This document shows positions 10,863-23,239 of a stretch of DNA of 64,000 bases, in pieces. The position numbers and the translations under genes were made by a program. This stretch comes from Polynucleobacter sp. MWH-UH2A (GTDB lineage: Bacteria; Pseudomonadota; Gammaproteobacteria; Burkholderiales; Burkholderiaceae): the NCBI RefSeq assembly GCF_018687195.1, contig NZ_CP061321.1, forward strand, positions 1-64,000, written 5' to 3'. Numbering within the stretch: position 1 is the stretch's first letter; each line of letters begins with the position of its first letter. Below the pieces are notes generated by a model, which did not search any database, had not been told where the DNA came from, and saw only the letters and a program-made list of their open reading frames with translations.

Positions 10863-11606
10863 TTGGCGATGGCTTTCTTCGCTGGTCTGGTAGATGCGGT
10901 TGCTGGCGGCGGTGGTTTGATTCAAGTGCCCGCCCTTTTCGCGGCGTATCCAGAGGCTTCTCCGGCCACACTGCTCTCCACTAACAAAGTTTCTGCCGTA
11001 GGTGGAACGCTCAATGCTGCACGAAGATATTTGCGCCATGTGTCACTTCCGTGGGCGGTGGTTGGTCCCGCAATTGTTGCTGGTTTTGTTGGTTCTTTAT
11101 TGGGTGCGAACGCAGTAAGCAACTTCCCAGCAGACCCATTGCGCAAGGCTTTACCTTTTGTTTTGTTGCTATTGTTGCTGTACACCTGGTTTCAGCCTTC
11201 GCTCGGAGAAATTCATGCGCCCAAGGGCACAAATCGATTTCAACAATTAAAAGGGGTTTTGCTAGGTTTAACTATCGGTTTTTATGATGGCTTTTTTGGC
11301 CCTGGAACTGGTAGCTTTTTGCTATTTGGTTTTGTTCGTTTTTTCGGCTTCGACTTTTTACATGCTTCTGCTGCAACCAAGTTGGTCAATGTTGCCACCA
11401 ATCTGGCGGCTATATTACTTTTGGCTAGCTTTGGCCAAATTCATTGGACTCTTGGATTTGCCATGATGGTGGCGAATATTGCTGGTAGCCAATTTGGCAG
11501 TCGCCTAGCAATTAAGCATGGAAGCGCCTTTGTCAGAAAAGCTTTTTTAGTAATTGTTAGCGTATTAATTTTGAAGTCTGCGTGGAATGCGTATTTCATT
11601 AATTAA
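10863..11606 (+). CDS. TauE/SafE (YfcA-like) family membrane permease, start uncertain
   Basis: Membrane protein of the TSUP family, often linked to export or uptake of sulfonates and other organic anions; the substrate is unknown. It matches E. coli YfcA in layout: FFAGLVDAVAGGGGLIQVPAL at the N-terminus, TLLSTNKVSAVGGT, and GFYDGFFGPGTGSF in the second half. The coordinates use the TTG at 10863. The frame stays open upstream to 10809 and encodes a hydrophobic stretch (IEFSIYIWPLLLA) expected in this family, but there is no ATG, GTG or TTG there. An ATC at 10830 lies 6 bases after AAAGAG and may be the true start. Confidence 0.85.
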   Translation: MAMAFFAGLVDAVAGGGGLIQVPALFAAYPEASPATLLSTNKVSAVGGTLNAARRYLRHVSLPWAVVGPAIVAGFVGSLLGANAVSNFPADPLRKALPFVLLLLLLYTWFQPSLGEIHAPKGTNRFQQLKGVLLGLTIGFYDGFFGPGTGSFLLFGFVRFFGFDFLHASAATKLVNVATNLAAILLLASFGQIHWTLGFAMMVANIAGSQFGSRLAIKHGSAFVRKAFLVIVSVLILKSAWNAYFIN

Positions 11607-11657
11607 ATCAATTACTTAGAAATCGCCCCTTTACTTTTTTAAGAATTTCTCATGTTT

Positions 11658-11673
11658 TGTTTCACGTGAAACA
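11658..11673. other. parS: parS centromere-like site 1
   Basis: A perfect match to the universal bacterial parS palindrome TGTTTCACGTGAAACA; the symmetry extends to 20 bases (11656-11675). It is the loading site for ParB, encoded 3.4 kb downstream. It lies in the leader of the mnmG-rsmG-parA-parB cluster and overlaps a candidate -35 box. Confidence 0.95.
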
Positions 11674-11689
11674 AACAAAATGCTATGAT
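11661..11689 (+). promoter_or_regulatory. Candidate promoter of mnmG-rsmG-parAB overlapping parS
   Basis: A -35 candidate TTCACG (11661-11666) and a -10 TATGAT (11684-11689) are 17 bases apart, and the -10 is extended by TGC (11681-11683). The -35 falls inside parS site 1. Transcription would start near 11696, leaving a short leader before the mnmG ATG at 11713. Confidence 0.6.
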
Positions 11690-11712
11690 CATCGCCCTAT
11701 CTAAGGCAAATC

Positions 11713-13632
11713 ATGCGTTATTCCAAAAGTTTCGATGTCATTGTTGTAGGCGGCGGTCATGCTGGGACAGAGGCTGCGCTTGCTTCGGCGCGCATGGGAT
11801 GCGATACGCTTTTAATTACCCATAGCATTGAAAATTTGGGCGCGATGAGTTGTAACCCCTCAATCGGGGGTATCGGTAAAGGCCACTTAGTTAAAGAAAT
11901 AGATGCCATGGGTGGTGCAATGGCTGCCGCCACCGACGAGGCTGGAATCCAGTTTCGTATTCTGAACTCCAGCAAAGGCCCCGCGGTTCGGGCAACCAGG
12001 GCTCAAGGTGATCGGGTTTTGTATAAAGCGGCGATTCGTCGACGTTTAGAGAATCAGTCAAATTTAAGCCTATTCCAAGCTGCTGTGGATGACCTTTTGG
12101 TTAAGGGTGATGAGGTTCAGGGCGTGGTCACTCAAATGGGTCTGGAGTTCATGGCCAAAAAGGTTGTTTTAACAGCCGGTACATTTTTAGATGGAAAAAT
12201 TCACGTTGGCTTAAATAATTATGCTGGTGGAAGGGCCGGCGATCCAGCAGCCATTTCTTTGTCTGCCCGTCTAAAAGAGCTAAAGCTTCCCCAGGGAAGA
12301 CTGAAGACTGGTACCCCGCCCCGCATTGATGGCAGAACTATTGATTTTTCTGTCATGCTAGAGCAGTCTGGAGACTTAGACCCGGTACCCGTTTTTTCAT
12401 ACTTGGGGCGTCCAGAGCAACATCCTAAGCAGGTTCCGTGCTGGATTTCTCATACAAACGAGAAAACCCACAATATTATTCGTGGCGGCTTGGACCGCTC
12501 CCCAATGTATACAGGCGTAATTGAGGGGGTTGGACCTCGTTATTGCCCTTCTATTGAGGACAAGATTCATCGTTTTGCCTCTAGAAATAGCCACCAAATA
12601 TTCCTGGAGCCAGAGGGCTTAACAACGAACGAGTTTTACCCCAATGGAATTTCAACCAGCCTCCCCTTTGATGTGCAGTGGGACTTGGTTCGTAGCATAC
12701 GCGGCCTAGAGTCCGCGGTGATTGTGCGCCCCGGATATGCAATTGAATACGACTTTTATGACCCACGTCAGTTGCGACACAGCTTAGAAACTAGGGCAAT
12801 TGGGGGTTTATATTTTGCTGGGCAAATAAACGGTACCACTGGTTACGAAGAGGCTGCTGCCCAAGGTATGTTGGCCGGAATTAATGCTGGTTTAGCCGCT
12901 CAAGGCAAAGAGCCCTGGTTACCAAAGCGCAGCGAATCTTATATAGGCGTCTTGGTGGATGACTTGATTACTCGTGGAGTTCAAGAGCCTTATCGTATGT
13001 TTACTAGCCGCGCTGAATACCGCTTAAGTTTGAGAGAAGACAATGCAGACATGCGGCTTACTGGCATTGGCCGCGAGCTAGGACTAGTTGATGATCGTCG
13101 TTGGGAAGTTTTTTGCCGGAAACAAGAGGCTGTTTCACGTGAAACATCTCGTTTGCATGACATTTGGGTGGGCCCAAAACACGAGGTAGCCCCCCTCATT
13201 TCAGAATTGTTAGGCCAAGATTTGTCGCACGAATGCAATTTGGCCGATCTTTTAAGAAGGCCTGGGGTTACGTACGAGGCAATTACTGGGTTAGGAGGCG
13301 GCATTTGGTCGCCTGGTATTTTGGATCAAGATCTCGGCTTAGCTGCCCAAATTAGCGATCAAGTGGAAGTTTCCGTTAAATATCAAGGCTATATTGATCG
13401 TCAAGCCATGGAAATTGCGCGCCAAGAGCACAATGAGACCTACCCTCTTCCTGAGTCCCTAGATTATTCCCAAGTCCTTGGTTTATCCAAAGAGGTGCAA
13501 CAAAAGTTGAATTTGCACAAACCGGCAACATTGGGGCAGGCCGGGAGAATTTCTGGAGTTACACCAGCGGCCCTCTCCTTGCTTTTGGTGCACCTTAAAA
13601 AGGGTTTGGGTCGCGCTCAGGAAACTACATGA
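11713..13632 (+). CDS. mnmG: tRNA uridine-5-carboxymethylaminomethyl modification enzyme MnmG (GidA)
   Basis: FAD-dependent enzyme that with MnmE adds the carboxymethylaminomethyl group to wobble uridine 34 of certain tRNAs. The 639-residue length is normal. The N-terminal Rossmann motif [14 protein letters not shown] binds FAD, and [20 protein letters not shown] is a family signature. Codons 473-478 contain a perfect parS site, giving the peptide VSRET. The gene's stop overlaps the rsmG start (ATGA), so the two are translationally coupled. Confidence 0.98.
   Translation: MRYSKSFDVIVVGGGHAGTEAALASARMGCDTLLITHSIENLGAMSCNPSIGGIGKGHLVKEIDAMGGAMAAATDEAGIQFRILNSSKGPAVRATRAQGDRVLYKAAIRRRLENQSNLSLFQAAVDDLLVKGDEVQGVVTQMGLEFMAKKVVLTAGTFLDGKIHVGLNNYAGGRAGDPAAISLSARLKELKLPQGRLKTGTPPRIDGRTIDFSVMLEQSGDLDPVPVFSYLGRPEQHPKQVPCWISHTNEKTHNIIRGGLDRSPMYTGVIEGVGPRYCPSIEDKIHRFASRNSHQIFLEPEGLTTNEFYPNGISTSLPFDVQWDLVRSIRGLESAVIVRPGYAIEYDFYDPRQLRHSLETRAIGGLYFAGQINGTTGYEEAAAQGMLAGINAGLAAQGKEPWLPKRSESYIGVLVDDLITRGVQEPYRMFTSRAEYRLSLREDNADMRLTGIGRELGLVDDRRWEVFCRKQEAVSRETSRLHDIWVGPKHEVAPLISELLGQDLSHECNLADLLRRPGVTYEAITGLGGGIWSPGILDQDLGLAAQISDQVEVSVKYQGYIDRQAMEIARQEHNETYPLPESLDYSQVLGLSKEVQQKLNLHKPATLGQAGRISGVTPAALSLLLVHLKKGLGRAQETT
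13131..13146. other. parS: parS site 2, inside the mnmG coding sequence
   Basis: A second perfect TGTTTCACGTGAAACA, embedded in mnmG (last base of codon 473 through codon 478). It lies 1473 bases from site 1, and both are within 2 kb of parA. Identity over all 16 bases in both copies makes coincidence very unlikely. Confidence 0.93.
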
Positions 13633-14309
13633 CCGAAGATCTTCTGGAGCTTGGAATTGCAGAACTTGGGCTGAATTTAAGCAACGATAACATTGCTGAT
13701 TTAGAGCTTTTTTTGCAGGAAATGGGTCGCTGGAATCAAGTCCATAACCTGACTGCAATTGAGAATGAGCAAGATTCAGTGCGCTTGCATCTTATTGATT
13801 CTATTGCAGTTTTACCAGTAATGAGACGTTTTTTGCAGGATAACTCTCGGATAGCTGATCTTGGTTCTGGTGGCGGTTTACCAGCCATCCCGATTGCCAT
13901 TATTCAACCAAATTGGAGCCTGACATTAATTGAGGCCATTCGCAAGAAAACCGCTTTTCTACAGCATGTTCGCGGCAAGCTAAAGTTAAAAAACATCGAT
14001 GTGCAGAGCGACCGAGTTGAAAATGTTGCATTGCAACAATCTGGACAGTTTGATGCCGTTATTTCGAGAGCGTTTACTAATTTATCCCGGTTTTTAGAGC
14101 TATCTCTGCCCTTGCTTAAGCCCAATGGTTTGGTATTTGCAATGAAAGCCAAGCGCGCGGATGAAGAGTTATCGGCGGTTTGCAAAGAGGATTGGCAATT
14201 ATTGGCTGACGAAGCGCTTTGCATTCCTAATTTATCTGTAGAGCGACGCCTTTTAGTGCTTGGCCCCGTGAGAAAATCTACCCCCACTATTTCATCTGCA
14301 CATTCTTAA
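13629..14309 (+). CDS. rsmG: 16S rRNA (guanine527-N7)-methyltransferase RsmG (GidB)
   Basis: SAM-dependent enzyme that methylates G527 of 16S rRNA. The 226-residue protein has the RsmG layout: [10 protein letters not shown] near 35-45, the SAM-binding motif [17 protein letters not shown] near 76-92, and ISRAFTNL further on. The start overlaps the mnmG stop by 4 bases. The mnmG-rsmG-parA-parB order is the classical origin-proximal arrangement. Confidence 0.97.
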   Translation: MTEDLLELGIAELGLNLSNDNIADLELFLQEMGRWNQVHNLTAIENEQDSVRLHLIDSIAVLPVMRRFLQDNSRIADLGSGGGLPAIPIAIIQPNWSLTLIEAIRKKTAFLQHVRGKLKLKNIDVQSDRVENVALQQSGQFDAVISRAFTNLSRFLELSLPLLKPNGLVFAMKAKRADEELSAVCKEDWQLLADEALCIPNLSVERRLLVLGPVRKSTPTISSAHS

Positions 14310-14316
14310 AAAAACC

Positions 14317-15087
14317 ATGGCAAAAATATTCTGTATAGCAAACCAAAAAGGGGGTGTTGGTAAGACCACCACTGCCGTTAACTTAGCTGCGGGATTGGCT
14401 GGTCATGGGCAGCGTGTTTTACTTGTAGATTTAGATCCGCAGGGCAATGCCACTATGGGATCGGGGGTGGAGAAAGCCGATTTAGAGTTAAGTGTTTACC
14501 AAGTATTAATTGGTATGGCAGCAATTAAAGAATGTGCGCAACGTTGCGAGAGTTCTGGCTACGATGTGCTACCTGCGAATCGCGATTTAGCGGGTGCCGA
14601 AATTGAGTTAGTTGATTTGGATGAGCGAGAATCTCGTTTAAAAGAAGCGCTGTCACGGGTAGCAGATGATTACGATTTTATATTGATCGATTGCCCGCCC
14701 GCCCTTTCATTGCTAACCTTGAATGGCTTGTGTGCGGCGAATGGCGTCATCGTTCCGATGCAGTGTGAGTACTTTGCATTGGAAGGGCTTTCTGATTTAG
14801 TAAATACGATCAAACAAGTACACGCAAATTTAAATCCAGATCTAGTCATTATTGGTTTGTTGCGCGTGATGTTTGATGCGCGCATGACCCTGCAACAACA
14901 AGTCTCAGAGCAGTTGCTTGAGCACTTTGGCGACAAAGTATTTAAGACCATTATTCCGCGCAATGTTCGATTGGCAGAGGCGCCTTCATATGGTCTTCCC
15001 GGTGTGGCCTTTGATAAATCATCGCGCGGTGCAAAAGCTTATTTAGATTTTGGCGCCGAAATGATCGAACGCATTAAACGCATGTAA
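14317..15087 (+). CDS. parA: Chromosome partitioning ATPase ParA
   Basis: Walker-type ATPase that forms nucleoid-bound gradients and moves ParB-parS complexes apart. The 256-residue protein begins MAKIFCIANQKGGVGKTT, with the deviant Walker A KGGVGKTT at 11-18, and has Walker B FILIDCPPALS. The short N-terminus lacks a DNA-binding domain, which marks the chromosomal (Soj) type. It starts 7 bases after rsmG, and parB follows after 22 bases. Confidence 0.97.
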   Translation: MAKIFCIANQKGGVGKTTTAVNLAAGLAGHGQRVLLVDLDPQGNATMGSGVEKADLELSVYQVLIGMAAIKECAQRCESSGYDVLPANRDLAGAEIELVDLDERESRLKEALSRVADDYDFILIDCPPALSLLTLNGLCAANGVIVPMQCEYFALEGLSDLVNTIKQVHANLNPDLVIIGLLRVMFDARMTLQQQVSEQLLEHFGDKVFKTIIPRNVRLAEAPSYGLPGVAFDKSSRGAKAYLDFGAEMIERIKRM

Positions 15088-15109
15088 TTTTTTAAAAAGA
15101 CAAATCATC

Positions 15110-16000
15110 ATGGTTGCCATAAAGAAAAAAGGTTTAGGTAGAGGATTAGAGGCTTTGTTGGGCGAAAAAAATCAAGCACCAAAGCCATCAACGGATATCA
15201 ATCGTTTGCCCTTAACTGCTTTGCAGGCAGGCAAATATCAGCCACGCCAAAAAATGGAAGCGGGCGCACTCCAAGAGTTGGCAGAAAGCATTCGTGAACA
15301 AGGGGTGATGCAGCCATTGCTAGTGCGCTTAGTGGGCGCAGGCAAATACGAAATTATTGCGGGTGAAAGACGCTTTCGCGCAGCAACGATAGCCGGCTTA
15401 AAAGAAGTGCCTGTTTTGGTTTCTGGCGCAGATGATCAAGCTGCTGCAGCAATGGCCTTGGTCGAAAATATGCAACGCGAAGATTTAAATCCTTTGGAGG
15501 AGTCTCAGGGTTTAGCGCGGCTGATTGAAGAGTTTGGTTTTACGCATGAACAAGCAGCAAAAGCAGTAGGAAAATCTCGTAGCGCAATTAGTAATCTCTT
15601 GCGCCTGGCTCAACTGGCCAAACCTGTACAGGCAATGCTTTTGGCGGGAGACATTGATATGGGGCATGCCCGTGCCCTTTTGCCTTTGCCTGGCGCAAGC
15701 CAGGTTGCCTTGGCGCAAAGAATTGCAGCTCAGGGCTTATCTGTGCGCGAGGTGGAGAGAATGTCTGCGGCTTTGGTTATTGCTGGCGGACAAATTGGAG
15801 ATAAAAAAGCAAAAACTAAAGTCGGGTCTGTAGCCCCAAATCAAGATCCGGATATGCGTCGCTTAACTCAAGAAATTGCGGATTTAATTGGATTGAGTGC
15901 GGAATTTAAGTTCAAAGGCAAGGGTGGAGAACTCAGAATTCAGTTTAGTCAATTCGATGAGTTGGATTCTTTATTAAGAAAGATAGGCATAGAAGCGTAA
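15110..16000 (+). CDS. parB: Chromosome partitioning protein ParB
   Basis: CTP-dependent DNA clamp that loads at parS and spreads, organising the origin for segregation. The 296-residue protein has the ParB start GLGRGLEALLG, the CTP-binding motif GERRFR (85-90) with following ENMQREDLNPLEES, and a helix-turn-helix FTHEQAAKAVGKSRSAISNL that reads parS. The C-terminal dimer domain is normal. Two perfect parS sites lie upstream in the same gene cluster. Confidence 0.97.
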   Translation: MVAIKKKGLGRGLEALLGEKNQAPKPSTDINRLPLTALQAGKYQPRQKMEAGALQELAESIREQGVMQPLLVRLVGAGKYEIIAGERRFRAATIAGLKEVPVLVSGADDQAAAAMALVENMQREDLNPLEESQGLARLIEEFGFTHEQAAKAVGKSRSAISNLLRLAQLAKPVQAMLLAGDIDMGHARALLPLPGASQVALAQRIAAQGLSVREVERMSAALVIAGGQIGDKKAKTKVGSVAPNQDPDMRRLTQEIADLIGLSAEFKFKGKGGELRIQFSQFDELDSLLRKIGIEA

Positions 16001-16027
16001 AGATTGCCAAAAATGTCCCCAAATCCT

Positions 16028-16056
16028 TTGACATATTGCACTGCACACATTAAACT
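16028..16056 (+). promoter_or_regulatory. Candidate promoter of the ATP synthase operon
   Basis: TTGACA (16028-16033) and TAAACT (16051-16056) are separated by 17 bases, just downstream of parB. Predicted initiation near 16063 would leave only a few bases before the TTG used as the atpI start. Confidence 0.6.
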
Positions 16057-16068
16057 TTTGGGGCTAAA

Positions 16069-16563
16069 TTGATTCCTCAAAAAAATCAATTTTCCAAGGC
16101 GGACGATTGGGATGACCTCGAAGAAGAGGACATTCGGGTCTATAGTAAGGAAGAGATTGTTGCGTTGCAGCAAAAAAATGCTGCAAAGTACCGAATTCTT
16201 TCACCTTGGAAGGTTTTATTGGCCCAAGTACTTATTACAGCAATTAGCATGGTGTTTTGGTCAGTTTTTGGGGAGCCGGTAGGGGTAAGCCTTTATACTC
16301 AGTCGGCCTTTTTAGGTGGTTTAATTAGCGTCTTGCCCTCAGCCTTGTTTTTAATAAGATTAGAGATGGCAAAAAAATCGCAAAGATTGAATGCAGGAAG
16401 TTTTTTAGCAGCATTAGTTTCTGGCGAATTTATAAAAATTGCCGTGACATTAATGATGTTTGTGGGGATTGCATACCTTGTCCCTAGCTTGCTTTGGGTC
16501 CCCTTTTTGGTGACTTACCTGCTTGCCTTGAAGTGTGTGTGGCTGGCGTGGTTGTGGCGCTAA
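16069..16563 (+). CDS. atpI: ATP synthase protein I (AtpI)
   Basis: Small membrane protein encoded at the head of the F1Fo operon; in other bacteria AtpI assists c-ring assembly or Mg2+ supply. The 164 residues start with an acidic segment (DDWDDLEEED) followed by four hydrophobic segments from about residue 48 on. The only usable start in the open frame is TTG at 16069, since an in-frame stop lies at 16051-16053 and the first in-frame ATG falls deep in the first membrane segment. Identification rests on position and topology, because AtpI sequences are poorly conserved. Confidence 0.8.
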   Translation: MIPQKNQFSKADDWDDLEEEDIRVYSKEEIVALQQKNAAKYRILSPWKVLLAQVLITAISMVFWSVFGEPVGVSLYTQSAFLGGLISVLPSALFLIRLEMAKKSQRLNAGSFLAALVSGEFIKIAVTLMMFVGIAYLVPSLLWVPFLVTYLLALKCVWLAWLWR

Positions 16564-16598
16564 GTAGTGACAATTGAGATTAACAAAGGACTAGTTAA

Positions 16599-17789
<1,191 letters not shown>

Positions 17790-17801
17790 TTGTTTTGGCA
17801 T

Positions 17802-17821
17802 GGATGACCAAAGGGTCATCC
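17802..17821 (+). promoter_or_regulatory. Intercistronic hairpin between atpE and atpF
   Basis: A perfect 8-bp stem GGATGACC / GGTCATCC (17802-17809 and 17814-17821) with loop AAAG lies 12 bases after atpE. It lacks a T-run, so a role in protecting the atpE message end or limiting read-through is more likely than full termination. Confidence 0.6.
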
Positions 17822-17852
17822 AACTGTTCTCAACAATACTGAAAGGAATATC

Positions 17853-18323
17853 GTGAATCTGAACGCGACCCTATTCGCGCAAATGATCGTTTTCTTCGTC
17901 TTATGGTGGGTTGTTGCACGTTTCGTGTGGCCACCACTAGTTAAGGCGCTAGATGAACGTTCAAGCAAAATTGCTGATGGTTTAGCTGCTGCTGAGCGCG
18001 GCAAAGAAGCACTAGCATTGGCAAGCAATGAAGCTGAGCAAGAATTAAACAAAGCACGCCAAGAAGGCGTTCAACGCGTTGCTGAAGCAGAAAAACGTGC
18101 GCAAATGTCTGCCGAAGAAATTCGTGTAAACGCACAAGCTGAAGCCGCTCGAATCATTTCTCAAGCAAAGCAAGATGCAGATCAACAAGTCACACGCGCG
18201 CGCGAATTGTTGCGCGCTGAAGTTGCCCTACTTGCTGTTAAAGGTGCTGAGCAAATTTTGCGTCGTGAAGTTGATGCAAAAGCGCATGGCCAATTGCTTG
18301 ATCAACTAAAGGCAGAACTTTGA
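17853..18323 (+). CDS. atpF: ATP synthase Fo subunit b
   Basis: Peripheral stalk subunit of 156 residues: one N-terminal membrane helix ([21 protein letters not shown]) and a long, highly charged Ala-rich coiled coil that dimerises and holds F1 against Fo. The start codon is GTG with GAAAGGAA upstream. The gene ends one base before atpH begins. Confidence 0.96.
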   Translation: MNLNATLFAQMIVFFVLWWVVARFVWPPLVKALDERSSKIADGLAAAERGKEALALASNEAEQELNKARQEGVQRVAEAEKRAQMSAEEIRVNAQAEAARIISQAKQDADQQVTRARELLRAEVALLAVKGAEQILRREVDAKAHGQLLDQLKAEL

Positions 18324-18324
18324 T

Positions 18325-18861
18325 ATGGCTGATTTAGCCACTATTGCACGTCCTTACGCTGAGGCGCTTTTTCAAAGCGCTAAGCCGGCGGAACTCGCTG
18401 GTTGCCTAGAGCAGTTAAATGAGTTGGCACAGCTTGCTGCTTTGCCTGAAATTGCTGCTTTATCAAACAATCCAAAAGTTTCCGCTGATGATTTGAGCAA
18501 GTTACTTTCTGGCATGGTGAAAACTAAGCTTGATCCTAAGGTCGCTAGCTTTTTAAATCTTGTGAACCAAAACCACCGCTTAGCAGCTGTTCCAGAAATT
18601 GCCTATCAATTTGAGGCAATGAAGAACAAGAGCGAGGGTGCTGCAGAAGTAATGATTACCAGCGCATTCCCTTTAGAGGGTTCTGCGCTAAATGATTTGT
18701 TGTCAAGTTTGAAGAAGCGCTTTGGGGGTAAAGAATTGCGCCCAACTATTCAGGTTGATCCAGCATTGATTGGCGGAGTCCGCATTCAAGTTGGTGACGA
18801 GGTGATGGATAGTTCTGTCAAGGCACAGTTAGCTCAAATGCAAGCAAGTCTTGGCGCATAA
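18325..18861 (+). CDS. atpH: ATP synthase F1 subunit delta
   Basis: Links the top of F1 to the peripheral stalk. The 178 residues begin with the typical IARPYAEALFQSA motif and end with the conserved segment DPALIGGVRIQVGDEVMDSSVKAQL. It lies between atpF and atpA in the canonical operon order. Confidence 0.97.
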   Translation: MADLATIARPYAEALFQSAKPAELAGCLEQLNELAQLAALPEIAALSNNPKVSADDLSKLLSGMVKTKLDPKVASFLNLVNQNHRLAAVPEIAYQFEAMKNKSEGAAEVMITSAFPLEGSALNDLLSSLKKRFGGKELRPTIQVDPALIGGVRIQVGDEVMDSSVKAQLAQMQASLGA

Positions 18862-18906
18862 GTTATCCCTATTAAGAACATACGAAATAAGACCCAGGAG
18901 TAAGTA

Positions 18907-20448
18907 ATGCAACTCAATCCTTCCGAGATCAGCGAACTGATCAAAAGCCGAATTAGCGAATTGGGCGTTGACTCCCAAGTGCGCAATGAAGGCACTGTAA
19001 TTTCAGTGACTGACGGTATTTGCCGTGTACATGGTTTGTCTGGCGTGATGCAAGGCGAAATGTTGGAATTCCCTAACAACACAATCGGCCTCGCGCTGAA
19101 CCTTGAGCGTGACTCTGTTGGTGCTGTGGTGTTGGGTGAGTACACCCACATTAAAGAAGGCGACGCTGTTAAATGTACCGGCCGTATTTTGGAAGTACCT
19201 GTTGGCCCAGAATTGCTTGGTCGCGTAGTAAATGCACTCGGTCAACCGATTGATGGCAAAGGTCCAATCAATACTAAGTTAACTGACTTTATTGAAAAAG
19301 TTGCTCCTGGCGTTATCGCACGTCAATCCGTTAGCCAGCCAGTACAAACAGGTTTGAAGGCGATTGATGCGATGGTTCCAATTGGCCGTGGTCAGCGTGA
19401 GTTGATCATTGGCGACCGTCAAACTGGTAAAACAGCGGTTGCAGTTGATGCGATCATTAACCAAAAAGGTAAAGGCGTTTATTGCGTTTACGTGGCGATC
19501 GGTCAAAAAGCTTCTACTATTGCTAACGTTGTTCGCAAGCTCACAGAATTGGGCGCGATGGAATACACCGTAGTTGTGGCAGCAAGTGCATCTGAGTCTG
19601 CAGCGATGCAGTACCTCTCTGCATATGCAGGTTGCACAATGGGTGAATACTTCCGCGATCGCGGTGAAGATGCTTTGATTGTTTACGATGACTTGACCAA
19701 GCAAGCAGTTGCTTATCGTCAAATCTCCTTGTTGCTCCGCCGCCCACCAGGCCGCGAAGCTTATCCTGGCGACGTGTTTTATCTCCACTCACGCTTGCTC
19801 GAGCGCGCTGCTCGTGTAAATGCCGAGTATGTTGAGAAGTTCACTAACGGCGCAGTAAAAGGTAAGACTGGCTCATTGACAGCATTGCCAATTATTGAAA
19901 CTCAAGCGGGTGACGTTTCTGCATTCGTTCCAACAAACGTGATTTCGATTACTGACGGTCAGATCTTCTTGGAAACTGACTTGTTCAACGCGGGTGTGCG
20001 TCCTGCGATTAACGCAGGTATTTCTGTTTCCCGCGTTGGTGGCGCAGCACAAACTAAAGTGATTAAGAAATTGTCCGGCGGTATTCGTACTGACTTGGCA
20101 CAGTATCGTGAATTGGCAGCGTTTGCACAGTTCGCATCTGATCTTGATGAAGCAACCCGTAAGCAGCTCGAGCGTGGTCGCCGTGTTACAGAATTGTGCA
20201 AGCAAGCTCAGTACAAGCCACTCCAGGTTTGGGAAATGGCTGCTTCACTCTACGCAGTAAACAATGGTTATTTTGATGATCTCGAAGTGAAAGATGTATT
20301 GGCTTTCGAAAAAGGCCTGCAAGATCACTTGAAATCAAAATATGCTGACTTAGTTGCTCGCATTGAAGAGACTAAAGATTTGAGCAAAGAAGACGAAGCT
20401 GCTTTACGCGCTGCGATTGAGGACTACAAGCGTTCTGCAGCCTTCTAA
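18907..20448 (+). CDS. atpA: ATP synthase F1 subunit alpha
   Basis: Non-catalytic nucleotide-binding subunit of F1. The 513 residues carry the P-loop GDRQTGKT near 170-177 and the ATP synthase alpha/beta signature region [14 protein letters not shown]. The length matches E. coli (513). A CAGGAG ribosome binding site lies just upstream of the ATG. Confidence 0.98.
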   Translation: MQLNPSEISELIKSRISELGVDSQVRNEGTVISVTDGICRVHGLSGVMQGEMLEFPNNTIGLALNLERDSVGAVVLGEYTHIKEGDAVKCTGRILEVPVGPELLGRVVNALGQPIDGKGPINTKLTDFIEKVAPGVIARQSVSQPVQTGLKAIDAMVPIGRGQRELIIGDRQTGKTAVAVDAIINQKGKGVYCVYVAIGQKASTIANVVRKLTELGAMEYTVVVAASASESAAMQYLSAYAGCTMGEYFRDRGEDALIVYDDLTKQAVAYRQISLLLRRPPGREAYPGDVFYLHSRLLERAARVNAEYVEKFTNGAVKGKTGSLTALPIIETQAGDVSAFVPTNVISITDGQIFLETDLFNAGVRPAINAGISVSRVGGAAQTKVIKKLSGGIRTDLAQYRELAAFAQFASDLDEATRKQLERGRRVTELCKQAQYKPLQVWEMAASLYAVNNGYFDDLEVKDVLAFEKGLQDHLKSKYADLVARIEETKDLSKEDEAALRAAIEDYKRSAAF

Positions 20449-20461
20449 GGACGCGTAAATC

Positions 20462-21331
20462 ATGGCCGGCACAAAAGAGATACGATCCAAGATCAAGAGC
20501 GTGCAAAACACGCGCAAGATCACGAAAGCGATGGAAATGGTCGCCGCATCCAAGATGCGTCGTGCCCAGGAGCGCATGCGTAATGCGCGCCCATACGCTG
20601 AAAAAATTCGTGAAATGGTAGCCAATCTTTCTAAAGCAAATCCCGAGTATCGCCCTGCTTATATGGCAACTCGAGAGGTTAAGAAAGTTGGCACGATTCT
20701 GGTTACAACAGACAAAGGCCTGTGCGGTGGTTTAAATACCAACGTTCTGCGTTTGATTGCTAACCAAGTGCGCGATTTGCAGGCAAAAAATGTTGAAATT
20801 GAGTACACCGCGATTGGTTCAAAAGGCCTTCAATTTTTGAATCGTTCAAAAGCAAAACTCATTTCTCAAACAATTCAAATTGGCGATACGCCACATTTGG
20901 ATGTTTTGATTGGCGCAATTGCTGCCCAATTAGAAGCGTTTGAGAAGGGCGAGATTGATGCAGTGTATTTGGCATACACACGTTTCGTGAATGCCATGAA
21001 ACAAGAGCCTGTTCTAGAAAAGCTTTTACCTTTAGAGTCAGCTGTTTTGAGCTCTGAAGATAAGTCGGGACCATCTTGGGACTACATTTATGAGCCCGAT
21101 GCTGAGTCCATTTTGAATGGCTTATTAAAGCGTTACGTTGAAACGATGATTTATCAAGCGGTTGCTGAGAATATGGCGTCCGAGCAGTCTGCACGTATGG
21201 TTTCCATGAAGGCTGCATCTGATAACGCGAAGAACGTGATCGGCGAATTGCAATTGGATTACAACAAAACACGACAAGCTGCTATTACCAAGGAGTTGTC
21301 AGAAATTGTTGGTGGAGCGGCTGCGGTTTAA
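20462..21331 (+). CDS. atpG: ATP synthase F1 subunit gamma
   Basis: Central rotor shaft that couples proton flow to catalysis. The 289 residues include the conserved N-terminal helix ([27 protein letters not shown]) and C-terminal helix ([21 protein letters not shown]). It lies 13 bases after atpA. Confidence 0.97.
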   Translation: MAGTKEIRSKIKSVQNTRKITKAMEMVAASKMRRAQERMRNARPYAEKIREMVANLSKANPEYRPAYMATREVKKVGTILVTTDKGLCGGLNTNVLRLIANQVRDLQAKNVEIEYTAIGSKGLQFLNRSKAKLISQTIQIGDTPHLDVLIGAIAAQLEAFEKGEIDAVYLAYTRFVNAMKQEPVLEKLLPLESAVLSSEDKSGPSWDYIYEPDAESILNGLLKRYVETMIYQAVAENMASEQSARMVSMKAASDNAKNVIGELQLDYNKTRQAAITKELSEIVGGAAAV

Positions 21332-21346
21332 GCGGTCGGCATTTAG

Positions 21347-22786
<1,440 letters not shown>

Positions 22787-22807
22787 TCGAACTCATCTAG
22801 GGAAATT

Positions 22808-23224
22808 ATGTCAACCATACGCGTCGATGTAGTAAGTGCTGAGCAGTCTATTTTCAGCGGTGAAGCGAAGTTTGTAGCGCTTCCTGGTGAAAGTGGCGAG
22901 CTCGGTATTTTGCGCGGCCACACTCCATTAATGACACGCATTCGTCCGGGTTCAGTTCGCATTGAAAAAGCTGATGGCGACGAAGAGTTTGTATTTGTGG
23001 CAGGTGGCTATTTAGAAGTTCAGCCTGATCATGTAACCGTATTGGCAGATACTGCTATTCGTGGCCACGATCTGGATGAAGCAAAAGCATTAGAAGCTAA
23101 GAAACGTGCTGAAGAAGCGATGCAAAATCGTGGTACAGAATTTGATTTGGCATTGGCTCAATCTGAGTTTGCAATGGCTGCTGCACAGCTGGCAGCAATT
23201 GCACGTTTCCGTCGTAAAAAATAA
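22808..23224 (+). CDS. atpC: ATP synthase F1 subunit epsilon
   Basis: Rotor subunit that also inhibits ATP hydrolysis through its C-terminal helices. The 138 residues include the beta-sandwich N-domain ([25 protein letters not shown]) and a helical C-domain. It is the last gene of the atp operon; hemE begins 15 bases after the stop, in the same reading frame. Confidence 0.97.
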   Translation: MSTIRVDVVSAEQSIFSGEAKFVALPGESGELGILRGHTPLMTRIRPGSVRIEKADGDEEFVFVAGGYLEVQPDHVTVLADTAIRGHDLDEAKALEAKKRAEEAMQNRGTEFDLALAQSEFAMAAAQLAAIARFRRKK

Positions 23225-23239
23225 AAAACCGGGCATTCC

